A stretch of DNA of 64,000 nt from Anoplolepis gracilipes (GCF_047496725.1 NC_132972.1:2348001-2412000); one strand, 5' to 3'; positions 28,701 through 43,700 are shown, counted from the first letter of the stretch. Numbers and translations: made by a program. The notes: generated by a model from the letters alone, not told the origin.

Positions 28701-31700
28701 CAAATGGCGTTAAAGCCACAAGGTGATGGTTTACAAGGCGACAATGAAAGAGTTGTGGCTGAAAATAGTATAAGGATATAAAGGAACATTTTGAACAAAA
28801 TCAATTTTGAACGATAATTTTTCGACAAAAATTAGAAAAAGTAAATTTACAACATGCTGAAAAATCTCAATAATGTGTTTTATGATTAATTAAAAGTTAA
28901 ACATTAATTATAGAATTTTTTTGTTTTAAATTTGTATGTATAATTTTAGTAATTTTGCTTACGAAAAATTAAATTTGAAAGTCGATGCTTACGTGGTTTT
29001 ATTGTACACTGGGTGAATGGATCGCCGGTAAAGTCACTAGGGCAAACGCACATGGGTGTGTGACTCACCACGCGACATTCGGCATTAGTTCCACATGAAC
29101 CTTCACAAGGGTTCCTGCATTTCTTATTAACACATGCCAAATGTGAGGGACATTCACTGTTGCTAATGCATTCCGGTCTACAATAAGGTGGTGATCCTAA
29201 AAATTCGGGTAAACACGAGCATGAAGGAGCATCGCCTACCACTTGACACTCGGCGTTCGCTCCACAAGGAGATGGCACACAGGGGTTTGTTTGTAGAACA
29301 GGTTCGGGTGCTAATTGAAAAAGGAAAATTGTTAATATCAAAGCTAAATAAATGAATGTTTCAATCGAAGCATACGAATCAAAATATTAGATTAAATGTA
29401 CAACAAAACAAAAATGTTCTTTTAAATTTCAATGGAATATTTCATAAATTAATAAAATCGATCTTGCTTTGAATAAATTTAAAATATCAGTAAAATATTT
29501 TTTTTAAATTCATATATATCACTTATTTGCATTGGGATAGTTAAGACAATAATTATATTTCTAAGATTTTGTGATTGTTTCAAAAAGAGCAGGTTCTTAC
29601 GTCGTGGAATGCATCGAATGAAGGGATCTCCAGTGAGTTCTCCACAACTACAGATAGGATTGTGATTGATAACGTGACACGTAGCTCGGATTCCACATGC
29701 ACCGAGGCAAGGATTTATACACTTTTGATTGCTACAAGCTTCTGTCAGAAGACATTCGGAACTGACAGTGCATTCCGGTCTGCATGCTGGCGGGACGCCA
29801 AGAAATCCGGCAACACACGAGCACACCGGTTGCCCGTTGTTTTCTCGGCAAATACTGTTGGGTCCGCAGGGGGAAGGTGAGCAAGGATTTCCCTTCGGAA
29901 TATCTGTATATGAGGGTGATAAATCTTTTTCACATTTGTTCCCAAAGATGTAACGTAAGAAAAATGCAATAACGATGATAATAGAACAGCAACGTGATTA
30001 ACAAATTGTTTAAACAATAATAAAAATAGAAATATCTTTAAAATAGTAATACTATTCAAAAAGTTTTGAATGTACGATTATTATCAATAATAAATATTTT
30101 TGTTTTTGGAATTTTAGAAATTATAGATTCGTCGCTAATTGATTAATTATTTGTACCTGCGAGAGTGGAACATTGAACAAAGGCATTGCCGGCCATTCCG
30201 GCGGGACAGGTGCACATAGGTACGTGATTGTACACGGAGCATAATGCATTTTGACCACATGTACCCGGACAGGGATCCATGCATTTGTTGCGAATGCATG
30301 CACGATCGAGGGCGCAATCGGTATTCGTGACACACTCGGGACGGCAACCTACGTAAGGATCACCCTGATATTCGGGTAGACACGTACAGATACCGTTGTT
30401 ACATCGTGCGTTCGGACCACAAGGATTCAAATCGCAAGGATCGATAATTACTGGTGCTGCTATAAAAGAAAAAGAATTTGGAAACTAAATATAATAGCCC
30501 GAAACGAAATCACACAAAGTATAGCGCGTTAATTTCTCTCCATACAATTCTAGTAATATTGAATCAACATTATATTCATATTTGATTCAGAGATATAACG
30601 AAATAACATAAAAATGTCTAGAAAACTTTACCGTTGTTAAAAACATTTGAATTTCTTTTAATAATAATAAATTAATAATAATAATAATGAATAATAATAT
30701 TTTTAAATAAAACCTAATAGGATTTCAATTCTGAAATAAATTAATCAATAAAAGGAGACTTTAAGAACCAAACGCAAGATGTAGAAGTGTATATAAAAAC
30801 AATGTTTAAAGAAAATAAATTCAAATTTATTTAGACGTTTCGATCCTTCTTCGGACCATCCTCAGCGATACAAAAATAATAAATGAACAGTGTGATCAGT
30901 TTAAAATGTAGAAATGCATACAACTCAAATGCACTTCCAAATGTAACGCTATAATAGCGAGATTAAAAAATACAAAGGAGCCGAAAGGAGACCCATCACA
31001 AATACAAGTATGCGAGTCAAACGCACAAGTGAAGACCACAAGATCAGAAACTGTTTACCAGGCATCAATAATAAACCACGACTCTCATAAGAGAGGGAAA
31101 GTATGGATTAAATGAAGGAAACTTTCAAACTTGAGGCACGTTTTCCACAATCGATATGTATGCTTGATATAAAAATTCTGTATCTTCTTGACGGTTCAAG
31201 TCTCTTTTCTAAATAAAGCTGCAAGATTTCATCATTAGCCCAGTCAAATTCATGATTATTTTTAATCATGATATTTAATCATGAATTCGACGGGGATAAT
31301 GTTGAAATCTTGGATGCGGAACCCTATTTGAAAAAGAGACCTGTGTCGGAAATGTTGTTTATTAGGCGTCAGAAGAACGATTTGAACCGTCAAGAAGATA
31401 CAGAGTTTACATCAGGCATACATATCGATTGTGGAAAATATGCCTCTTTGAGAGTTTTCGTCCTTTATTTAATCCATACTTTCCCTCTCTTATAAGAGTC
31501 GTGTTTCATTATTGACGCTTGATAAACAGTTTCTGACCTTGTGGTTTTCACTTGTGCGGTTGACTCGGTGAGAGACGGTTGCTTGCGCATTATCTCGCAT
31601 ACTTGTGTTTGTGAAGGGTTTCCTTTCGGCTTCTTTGTATTTTTTAATCTCGCCGTTATGGCGTTATATTTGAGAGTGCATTTGAGTTGCATGCTATTCT

Positions 31701-34700
31701 ACATTTGAAACTGATCACACTGTTCATTTATTATTTTTGTATAAGAATGGTCCGAAGAAGGACTGAAACGGCTGAATAAATTTGAATTTATTTTCCTTAA
31801 ACATAGTTTTTATTTACGCCCCTATATCTTGCGTTTGATTTTTAAAGCTCCCTTTTATTGATTAATTTATTTCTGAATTGAGAACCTTAGCCTTTATTAT
31901 AAAACATTATTATTATTAATTTATTATTATTAAAAGAAATTCAAATATTTTCAACAACGATAAAGTTTTTTAGTCTTGCATTTGGCTCTTAAAGCCCCCT
32001 TTTATTGATTAATAATATTTTAATAATAATAATAAATTTAAATAATGATCGCAAAAAATTTTTTTAAATTAAAAACAGACACGATAAAAAAGAAATTCAA
32101 GTAAATTATAAATTAAACTTTCATATAATCTTTAACATCCAAAGATAAATTTATATACGCAAAAAATTTCAAGAAATGTACGCGTTATAATTCGCGAGAT
32201 TTTTCTTCGAGGCAAATCTTTTGCAATTTTGAAGAGCTTCTTACTTGTAATCGGTCGGGGATAACAATTACTGAATGGATCACCGGTGTATCCTTCGGGA
32301 CAAGTGCAGACGGGTACGTGATTATAGACTGTACACAAAGAAGTGATGCCGCAAGAGCCTAAACAGGGATCCCTGCATTTCTCATTGTTGCAGGCGAGAT
32401 TCATCGGGCATTCGGAATTTACGCGACATTCGGGACGACAATTCGGCGGTGATCCCCTGTAGGTCGGCAAACAGGAGCACGATGCTGTACCACCAATATT
32501 TCTGCATTCCGCGTACATGCCGCATGGAGACGGCAGACAGGGATCTTTGGGGGCTACAGGAAAATCTAGCTGTTCTGAAATTCAATAATAAAAGCGGCGT
32601 AACAAACGCGCCGTTTGTCCCAGAGATCTCGATCTCAGCAATGAATTAATTTGCGTTTATGAAAGAGTTATGATTAATGATAATTATATCGCACGATATA
32701 TAATTATATATGCAATATAAAATAGAAACAAACAAGGTTGTAATTATTGATATGATATTGCATATGTTACATACAATATGTAACAAATTGAATCGAGGAA
32801 ATAACGGTCTTACAATAATATAAATCAATTTTGGAATAAAGTCGTGATTGAGTTAAATATAGTTGTGAAAAATTTAAGGATGACTATGATTCACAGTATG
32901 AATGAGCAAAGCTGATGATGATGAAAGAAGAAAAGTTCTTACGTGGGGCAGGGAAACATCTCATAAAAGGATCCCCGGTATAACCGAGATTGCAGACGCA
33001 GATCGGGCTGTGATTGATTACTTTGCACTGGGTGTTTATTCCACACGGGTCCGGGCAGGGCGATGTACATTTCTGATTGACGCAAGCAAGATCCGGAGAA
33101 CATTGGCTGTTTATCACGCATTCGGCACGACAGTTGGGGGGGCTGCCGATAAAATTCGGAAGACAGGAACAAACGGCAACGCCGTTTACATCTCGACACT
33201 TACTATTTGGTCCACAGGGAGATGGGCTGCACGGATTTGTTTCTGGCAAGACTGCGTGGAGAAAAGTGTACACGTAAAAATTATTCTACGGGCTATTTTA
33301 GATATCAATTTTAAAAATCATTTTAGAAATCAATTTTAGATATTAATTTTATTAATGTAAATATGGCTTTAATTAAAATAATTATATTTAGAAAGATTTT
33401 CAATATATTAATGTTTATACATATATGTTTATATATTAATAATATATAAATCAGAAATTATGAATAGAAAGAAAATGCCCTTCTATAAATAAAATAAAAT
33501 TCTGATTTATATTAAAAACTGATAATGATATAAACATTATTATTTAAAATATCTCTAAATATAAATATATATGTTTTGTCAATAATTAATTATTAAAATA
33601 TATTTAAAATATTATTTCTTACTTTACATAAGAAATAATTATAACGTAATTGTAATATGAAATTTTGTGTTATGTAATATAACATATTAAAAATTTCTTT
33701 TAATTAAAATTTAAAATAGTTGATTTAAATTTCTCCAATATAATTATAATTTTACATTATTCTCAAACATTCTATAACTAATATTTGGAACGAAATTTTT
33801 ATAATAAAATATCTGATATAGAAATAAAGCTTACTGTCTTCAATTATTGGGGAACAGTGCGTAAACGGATTGCCAGTATAGCCGGGAATGCAAGAACAGA
33901 TTGGCAGATGATTAACTGATTGACATTGGGCATTCACTCCGCAAGTTCCTGGGCAAGGATCTCTGCATTTCAAACTTACGCACGCCGTTCTTGTTAGACA
34001 GTCAGAATTTTGCGTGCATTCGGGCCTGCATTCTTCATAGGGATCACCTAGATAATCCGGTAGACAGGTGCACGAGCCAACGCCATTGTTTTCGCGGCAG
34101 ATGGCATTGAGACCGCAAGGGGAAGGCTCGCATGGTTTTCTAATATCTAGGGGCGTATCTGATAGAGAAGGAGAAGAAATTTTACTTAAACTTAAAAAAA
34201 GACATGCAACGCATTCTATTTCAAAGCTGGTGTTGAGGTAAGGGTTTCTTTGGCTTTCATCTTCTCTCTCTTTCTCTCACTTTCACTCTATTCTCGCTTC
34301 GCTCTTTCAATTAAATCGAATTCCTAATAAGCAATAAGCTTCGTATGCCAGTGCGACGTAATGTAGCTTTGCATGGTTCTAATGATGAGTTATCATCGGT
34401 GACAAATATTTTATATCTGTCAGTTTTAGTAGGCAACCTATTTCATCAGCATCGTGTTTGATTTTTAATCGCATCAATTAATCGAGTTAATTACAAGGTG
34501 TGGGACACAATGGTCGGCCATAAAAGTGTGTTAGGGTCTGTGCAATTTATTGTATTATTTTTTTTTCAGGGATAGTTATCTTTGGGCTCCATATTATAAT
34601 AGGCGGTAATTTAGTGTCAAGTTTGTTAAATTATTTTTCTAGTTTTTTCGGAAATTGCGTTCTTTGTAATAGCATTTTTTTATGTTTTCGAGAATGATAT

Positions 34701-37700
34701 GTGCAGCATAATTCTTGGGGTTCACAGCATATGTCAAGGGCCAAAGTGCTCGTGAGTGGGTCTTTAATTCGCTTTGACACAGGTCAGTGTGCGTGCAGTA
34801 AACCTTTCGATAATTAATCGCAGGGATTGTGATATTTCATCGCTTTTTTAGTGCCTATTAGGAGTGAGTGCAGTCAAGAGCCCATATGGATATATAGGCC
34901 CCGCCACCATTTTTTCCACAATTACTTATCGTTATTGTTATCCTGCAGGTTTTGGGTCAGTACGCTCAGGCAAGGGATAAATGCGTGCCGCATTGTTTCT
35001 CCTATTAATCGCAGGGACTCGGGACACGTAATACATGTATTTTATTATTATATGTTATTGACTTTTAATCAAGGATAAGTGCGATTAGAGCCTAATATCT
35101 ATAGGCCCCGCCACCACACGTAACTTATTGTCATCTTCTTGTTAAGTAACTTTTTTGCGACTGTGCTGCTGTCGCACGCATATTCTCGCATTAATCTTAT
35201 ACGATAATTCCTGTTAAAACATATTTCTAATTCCGCTTTTAGAACTATGTAAGCATACAATAAGTGTCTAATAATAATGGAACAGGACGGTGGTACTCAT
35301 ATCAAACAATTTCAAACCTTATCCTTCGTCAAATATTCTGTAAATCATATTTAATGTAATACATACATATTGAAAAATCTCTCAATAGTTACAAATTGCA
35401 ACATCTTCAACAGCTGATAAAAATATTTATGAATAACTTGGTTGATAAAAAATTCTCGAGTTACCGTCTTGATTTTTTATTACCATTAGTCACATTATAC
35501 ATGATGAGGATCAAAAGCACTTACCTGCTACGCCCACATGCAATCGGCGACATTTGCGGGAAGGATTGTAAATAAGAATAAAACATACAGCGGCGCGTAC
35601 TCACCCTCTGGTGCTCGCTCGCAAGCGCTGAATGGATTTCCGGTGTTTCCGGCGATGCACGCACAAACCGCATGGTGATTCACTACCGAGCACTGAGCGT
35701 TCAAACCGCATAGACCGACACACGGATCGCGACACTTTTGTTGCAAACACGCCAACTGCGGCGGACACTCGGGATTGATAGTACACTCCGGCCTGCAATT
35801 CGGTGGCAAACCGACGTAATTTTCGATACAAGAACACGCTGGACTCTCGCCCCTCACTTGACACTCCGCATTTGGACCGCAGGGCGATGGTAGACACGGG
35901 TTCGTCGGCGCAGGTGGTGTTTCTGCAAGTAAATATTTAAATGAAAAAAAAAAATGATTTTATATTTAGTATTAAAACGGTGGAAATTCTATGAATATCC
36001 AAAATGTTTTTACATTTTTAATGCTTGTTTTTTCTAATGTAATTTGCATCGCTAATATTAATTAAATATATAAAGTTTCTTAGCTAATAAAAAATATAAC
36101 AATTAGAAGAAATATGTTGGCCATTTTGTATATACACTTAGAATCTATATGCAATAGTACGACTCTTTGCTCTTTTATTTTTCGATTAAAAATTGAAATA
36201 AATAAACTCAACAAAATATTATTAAGTTTGTGTGATAAAAAGAAATTTAAACTACTTACTTGGTTGCGGATAACATATGGTGAAAGGATCGCCAGTGTAA
36301 GATTCGGAGCAGCTACAAATTGGATTGTGATTAACCACTTGACAATTTGTATTCTGTCCGCATGTGCCTGGGCATGGATCTTGACATTTATTATTTAGAC
36401 ACGCTTGTGTCAATGGACAATCGGCGCTGATAATGCATTCTGGTTTGCAGGCGGGTGGACTGCCAATTAAACCAGGTTGACAAGAACACACAGCATGATC
36501 GTTTACAACTTTGCATATACTGTTTGGTCCACAAGGCGAAGGTGTGCACGGCTGTTTAATGATATCTGCAAATATATGTAACCAATGTTTATCACAAGCA
36601 ATAATAATCGATTTAAAATAGGAAAAAGTCAAATTTGACACAAGCTTGTATTTTTATTTGTATTTTAAATATAAGTTTTAAAAAATGATGAGAATAAGTA
36701 AAACATAAAAATACATATATTTGTAAACTTACCATCCGGTATATGTGGCCGACATAAAAGGAACGGATTTCCGGTATAACCAGGTAGACAACTGCACATT
36801 GGAACGTGATTAACAACATCGCAACGTGCGTCACGACCGCATGTGCCTGGACAAGGATCCACGCAGTTTTGATTGATACACGTTTTGATACGAGGACAAT
36901 CAGAGTTCATTGTGCATTCCGGTCGACAATAAGAATACGCATCTCCGAAATAGTTGGGCAAACAGGTGCACACACCTTCGTTGCACACCGCATTAGGTCC
37001 GCAAGGTGAAGGATTGCACAAATCTTGAGGGACCTTTGGTTGTTCTGCAACATTAATTTTTTATATTTATATATCGATAAAGAAAAATTGTACAACATAT
37101 ATATTCATTTTGTAAATTAATTTAGTAAATATTTCTTATATGAGGAACTCAATTATCTTTAATAAAATATATGGAACTAGTTTTAAAAATTTATATAATG
37201 TACACACCTTTAATTACTGTGCACAAAGTGAAGGGATCGCCAGAATAGCCAGGTTGACACAGGCAAACTGGTATATGATTCTGAACTCGACAATCAGCAT
37301 TCTGACCGCAAGAGCCGATGCAAGGATCGCGACATTTTTCCGTGATGCAGGCTTGATCTGACGGACAATCTGTATTAACTACGCATTCCGCGCGGCAATT
37401 GGGTGGTATTCCTATGTAATTTTTCAAGCAGGTGCACGCGGCCTGACCGTTGACAACTTTACATTCCGCATAAAGTCCACATGGACTAGGGAAACAAGGA
37501 TCCATCGGTGGTAGCGGCATAACTGTGTAAAAATAACATCAATAAATAATGTATAATTATAAATACTTATAGATATTATAAAAATAATTTATAATTATAA
37601 ATGTATAATTATAAAACTATACAAAATTAGTAAAATAGTTTTACACGATTATTAATTAAAAGTATCGATAAGTACCAGGTTCGGGGAAACATCTGAAGAA

Positions 37701-40700
37701 AGGATCGCCCGTCCTTCCTTGCGGACAACTACAGAGCGGATTGTGATTAATGACACGACAATTGGCTTCGACTCCGCAAGTACCAGGGCATGGATCTGTG
37801 CATTTATATTTGTAGCACGCTCTGTTTTGCGGACACTCAGAATTTACGACACATTCCGGCTTGCAATTCGGCGGAACACCTACGAAAGACTCTTGACATG
37901 TGCACACGGCTTGATTGTTTACAGCACGGCACAGGCTGTTTGGTCCGCAAGGTGTCGGCGAACATAGATCCCTGACAGTAGGTTCTGTCTCAATTTCAGG
38001 TTGAAGAGTGCAAATCGTAAACGGATCCCCGATGTAACCAGGCTCGCAAGTACATGTGGGAATGTGATTGATGACCGAACACTGTGCTCGTACGCCGCAC
38101 ACGCCCGGACAAGGATCTTTGCACTTGTTGCGAATGCAAGCTTTGTTGGTCGGACAATCCGCGCTCAGGACACATTCCGGTTGACAGCCCTCGTAAGGAT
38201 TTCCGTAATAATCGTCGATACATATGCAAGCGCCCGCGTTATCTCGCTGCTGACAGATTGCGTTGGCTCCGCATGGTGAAGGCTCGCACGGATTCATTGT
38301 TTCTTCTAAAAAATGAGAAAATCAATTCAAGAAATTAAATAACGTTGGTAAAATTCAAGGTTGCAAAATAAGATAGCAGTAAGAACACGAGAATAAACTT
38401 CATGCAGAAAGAAATAAATGTTAATTTAAGAAACGTTGATAAAAAACGTTTAAAATGTTTGTTCCTTTAATTAATATAAAAATTAGAATAAACGAATGAC
38501 ATACCTTCTTCCAGCACGCATTGCACAAACGGATTGCCAGTATATCTAATTTTACATGAACAGGTCACTGCGTGATTTACTACTTTGCATTCAGCGTTGT
38601 CTCCGCAAGATCCCGGGCAGGGATCCTTGCATTTCATATTTATACAAGACTTTTCTGCCGGGCAGTCGGGGTTGATCAAACACTCTGGTCGACACGATGG
38701 CGGAATGCCGAAGTACGTAGGTAGACACGAACACGATGGTTGACCGTTTGCATTTTGACAGAGCGCGTTTGGTCCGCACGGCGAAGGAATGCAAGGATCG
38801 CCCTGATCCTTGGGTTCCGGTGGAACTGAAAGATAAATAGTTTGTACCTATCCCTCCAATTCGCGATTTATCAAGAACTACTACAAGCACAGCTGTTGCA
38901 TATGATTTTAATGACGATTGAAGAAATAAATTCATGTCATTTTTGACAATCATTAAAATCATATCTCATCGATATTACAAAAGCCAAATTTTATTGGCAT
39001 TAAAAACTTATTAATATTTTTCTTTTAAAAGGATATCGTTATCATCTTACTTGGAATGTCATAACAACTCTTGAACGGATCTCCCGTCTGTCCGGGCATA
39101 CAACTGCATATCGGCGAGTGGTTGATCACTTCGCATCTCGCGTTCAAACCGCAGGAACCCAAGCACGGATCTGTGCACTTCTTGTTTACGCAAGCCCGCG
39201 TTGGCGGGCATTCGGAGCTAACGAGACATTCTGGTCTACAGGATGGCGGAGACCCGAGATAGCCGCGGAGGCAAGAGCACACAGCGTGATCCTCGATATT
39301 ACGGCATTGACTGTTCGGTCCACAAGGTGAGGGTGTACAGGGATCTCTTCGCGACTCCGGCACTGCAATGTACATAAAATTAAAATTAATTTCGCAAAGC
39401 AATTTTAATGTAAATCTCTGGTAAAAAGAGAATGAATGCAATAAAATTATAATATTATTCAAAGTAAGAGAAAAAAAAAAAACTGCAAAATTTTTTTATA
39501 TACCTGTAGGTTGAACTCGACAGTTGACGAATGGATCACCGACATATCCAGATGGACAAGAGCAGACAGGAATGTGATTGACGACGTCACATTGCGCATT
39601 CTGACCGCATATTCCAGGACAGGGATCTTTGCATTTATTCTTCAGGCAAGTTTTATCGCGAGGACATTCGGAATTGAGAATACATTCAGGACGACAGGCT
39701 TCATAAGGATTACCGATGTATTCAGGCAAGCATCTACATTCACCGTTATCACATATGGCATTCGAACCACACGGAAATAGAGCACAAGGATCCGTGGGCG
39801 GTGGTTCCGTAACTATAAAGATAAAATATTTATCATTAAAGACAAATTGTTCAATCATGTGTATTTCGTATTACAAGATCGAGTAATATTATCTCATTAT
39901 CTCGACAATTATATAAAAAATTTTCTTATTTATATATCACATAGCTGCAAAATGTACGGCGACATATGTTTTATACAGAGTTTTAGTTTCTTTTTTCGAG
40001 AGTATAACTTATATGTTTTTCACAAACTAAATGTTATATACCACTTATATTTATAATGCATTATTTTACACTTTATTACCTGGCGGAATAATGCTGCATT
40101 GCGTAAATGGATCGCCGATGAAACCTTCCATGCATGTGCAAACTGGCAAGTGATTCAATACGTGACATTGAGCGTTTATTCCGCACGAGCCTGGACATGG
40201 GTCCGCACACCTCTGATTGACACAAGCGAGGTGACTCTTGCACTCGGAACTCAAAATGCATTCTGGTCGACATTGCGGCGGTACGCCAATGTAATTAGGC
40301 AGGCAGGAGCATGCAGGATTGCCGGATATTATTTGACACAAGGAATTCGGACCGCAAGGCGACGGGGTGCATGACGGTGGCCGTTCAGTTATCGGGAGTT
40401 CGCTAGGAACTGAAAAAAAGAAACGATTATTATATATCTTATTATACCTAGAAAAAACTTATATAATTAATTTGTTCGCGCGTGCATTATAATATGATAA
40501 AAATATAATTTTTTGCAAAAGCAAATTTCATAGAGAATATTTTGCATTAATATTAACGCAAGAATACAAAACAGAATATAATATATATAATGCTTACCGT
40601 GTGGAGAGCACAAAGTAAAAGGATCTCCTGTGAAACCGGCAGGGCAAGTGCAAATCGGATTGTGATTTTTCGTAGTACATTGCGCCCTCAGTCCACAGGT

Positions 40701-43700
40701 ATTCGGACAAGGATCCGCGCATTTCTTATTTACACAGGCCAAATGTGGCGGACATTCAGCATTAACGATGCACTCTGGTCTGCACGATGGTGGAATGCCC
40801 CTATATTCTGGTAAACAGCTGCACACGGCTTGACCATTAACAACTCGGCATTTACTGTTGGGCCCACAAGGTGACGGAGAACATGGTTCTAAATTCGCTT
40901 CTAAAAAAAAAAAAAAAAAAAAGAAAACAATATTATTTCGTATATTTTTTACGAAACTTTAAACTATATTAATGAAATTATTTGAAAATAATTTATTGCG
41001 ATTTTTTATAGTTGTCATTAATATGATTTTTTGTTTATGATTAGTTATAGTATCGTCCGAGATAGTATCAAGCATAATAATTATATTAATTAATTTTAAT
41101 TGTCATTATATAATATTTAAAACATACTTGTCATTTCCTCGACTTCGCAAGCGAAATATGGATCTCCTGTGTATCCTGGTGGGCACAAGCAGACAGGAAC
41201 GTGCGCTTGTACATTGCATATAGACAACGTTCCGCATGTATTGGGACAAGGATCTGTGCATTTAAAGCCAACACACGCCAGCTGCGGTGCGCAGTCATTA
41301 TTTGTTTCGCATTCTCTGTGGCATCCCTTGATAATGTCATACGGATCACCGATGAGATCGGGTGGACATCCACAAGCGCCTGCTCCGTTTCTCTCACGAC
41401 ATTGCGCATTAGGACCGCAAGGATTCGGCAAGCACGGATTTGACACGGGTCTGTCTGTTGCTGTAAATATGCATAATAAAAATATTTCATATGCATATTG
41501 TTAAACAAATCCTACTTAACAATTTAATTTGTCGGATATTCGAATTTCTACTCACCTGGCGGAAGTGCCAGAGCGCAGCGCACGCTAGGTTCGCCTTCAT
41601 ATCCTTCCGGACAGGTACAGATTGGAATGTGATTCTGCACTATGCATCTAGCGAGCTCGCCACAAGCGCCGGGACAGGGATTCTTACACTTCTGATTAAT
41701 GCATGCCGCGGTATTGAAGCATTCCGAATTATCGGTACATTCTGGTCGGCAATTAGGTGGACGGCCGATATAATTCTGCAAACAGGAGCATGCCGGATAC
41801 AAGCCTATTACTTTGCATTGCGAGTTGGGACCGCATGGATTGGGCGAGCATGGATCTCCCTCTTCCTTCGGCAAGGGCGAAATGGTGCTGATCTTGACGC
41901 AGTGCACGAAGGGATCGCCTGAGTAGCCGCTGGCGCAGCTGCAGATGGGATTATGATTCACTGTGAGACAATTCGTATTCTGTCCGCAAGAACCGGGACA
42001 TGGATCCGCGCACTTGTTGTGAATGCACGCCTTGTTCTGCGGACACTCGGAGCTAACGATACATCCTGGTCGACAGGTCGGCGGGATACCAGCGAAACCT
42101 GGCTGGCACAAGCATACTGCGTGTCCGTTTTGAATTCGACAATTGCTATTAGGTCCGCAGGGGGACGGATCGCATGGATCGATCGGCGATGGTAACGGTG
42201 TCGCGATATCGACAATGGTACAGCCGTTCACCGGATCACCGGTATAACCCGGCAGACAGGAACACATCGGAGCGTGATTAACCACTCGACACGTGGCATC
42301 CTGACCGCAAGTACCTGGACACGGATTAATACACTTGTTGTTCAGACAGGCCTTGCTGCGATCGCAGTCAGTGTTGGTCACGCATTCAGGTCTGCAGGCA
42401 ATGTACGGATCACCAAAGTACTGCGGCAAACACGTGCAAGATCCAACGCCGTTCCGTTCGTTGCAGACGGCGTTGGCGCCACATGGCGATGGATTACACG
42501 GCGTACGTGGTTGTTCCGTTGTAATGGGTGCTGTGTATAAATAATTAATTGTAGATTATATTTAAATAAATAGATTATTATTAATAAGAATGAATTAATA
42601 AGGATGAATTACCTTCGACGATAAGTGTACATTCCGTGAATGGATTGCCGGTGTAACCATCATTACAGATGCAGACGGGATTGTGTTTCACGACATTGCA
42701 ATATGTGTTCACGCCGCAAGAGCCTGGGCATGGATCCACGCACTGCTCATTCTGACACGCTAGGTTTCCGGGACATCCTTCATTTATGACACACTCGGGT
42801 CGACAGTTTGGCGCCCGGCCCACGTAATTCGGCAAACAGGAACACGCCGAGAAGCCGTCAATTACCCGACACTGGGAATTCGGTCCACATGGCGAGGGAA
42901 CGCATGGATTGCCGCTCGGTCTTGGCGCTGGGGTTACCTCTACTACAATCAGATATCAGATTAAATTTCAAAATGATTATATAAAATTTATATAAAATTA
43001 CATATAAATATTAAATTCTTATTTTAAATTCTAATTTATATTACTATTTTATACAAAATAATATTTTAAATAACATTTAAAAATTTAGTCTTTTAAATAA
43101 CTAAATCTTATATAGCCGTTTAAACAAATAAATTTTAAATAAAATAAATCTTTTAAATATTCGAAATATAGAGATTAAAATCTTGAGACAGATTGAAATA
43201 GGCTTGAGACTTGCCTTCTTTGACGCATCCGAAGAACGGATCTCCGCTATAACCGATCGCGCAAATACAGACTGGATTATGATTGATGACTCGACAATCT
43301 GCATTTACGCCACACGTGCCTACGCATGGATCCTTGCATCTCTGATTGATACACGCCGCATTCGGGCTACAATCTGTGCTGACTACACATTCCGGTCGAC
43401 AAGACGGTGGGCTACCAATGTAATTAGGTTGGCAGGAACACACTGCGTGATTATCGATAACACGGCAGTTGCTGTACGGTCCGCAGGGAGATGGTTGGCA
43501 CGTATCACCTGATACTGGAGGTTCTATAAGAAATAAACCACGTTAAGAAAACAATCACTGCATCGTTTGAGTTAGAGTTTCTCTAATTAAAGATTAAAAA
43601 TTAGGATCGAATAATGAAGTTTTATTAACATTCTAGATATCGTATATAATAAGAATAGAGAATAATGCAAGAAATGAAGTATATGTGAATGTATATGTAT

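Larger units (their letters stand above)
30460..32244. other. Largest intron in the window, host of the Penelope fold-back
   Basis: Intron between exons 47 and 48. Apart from the two inverted arms described separately it is AT-rich with AAT/ATT-rich low-complexity stretches (about 30661-30720 and 31905-31935, 32005-32050). No coding signal for the host gene. Confidence 0.8.

Noticed and set aside
31268..31495. Plus-strand 75-codon frame as a host gene
   Set aside because: Its sequence and inverted repeat context fit a decayed transposable element fragment.
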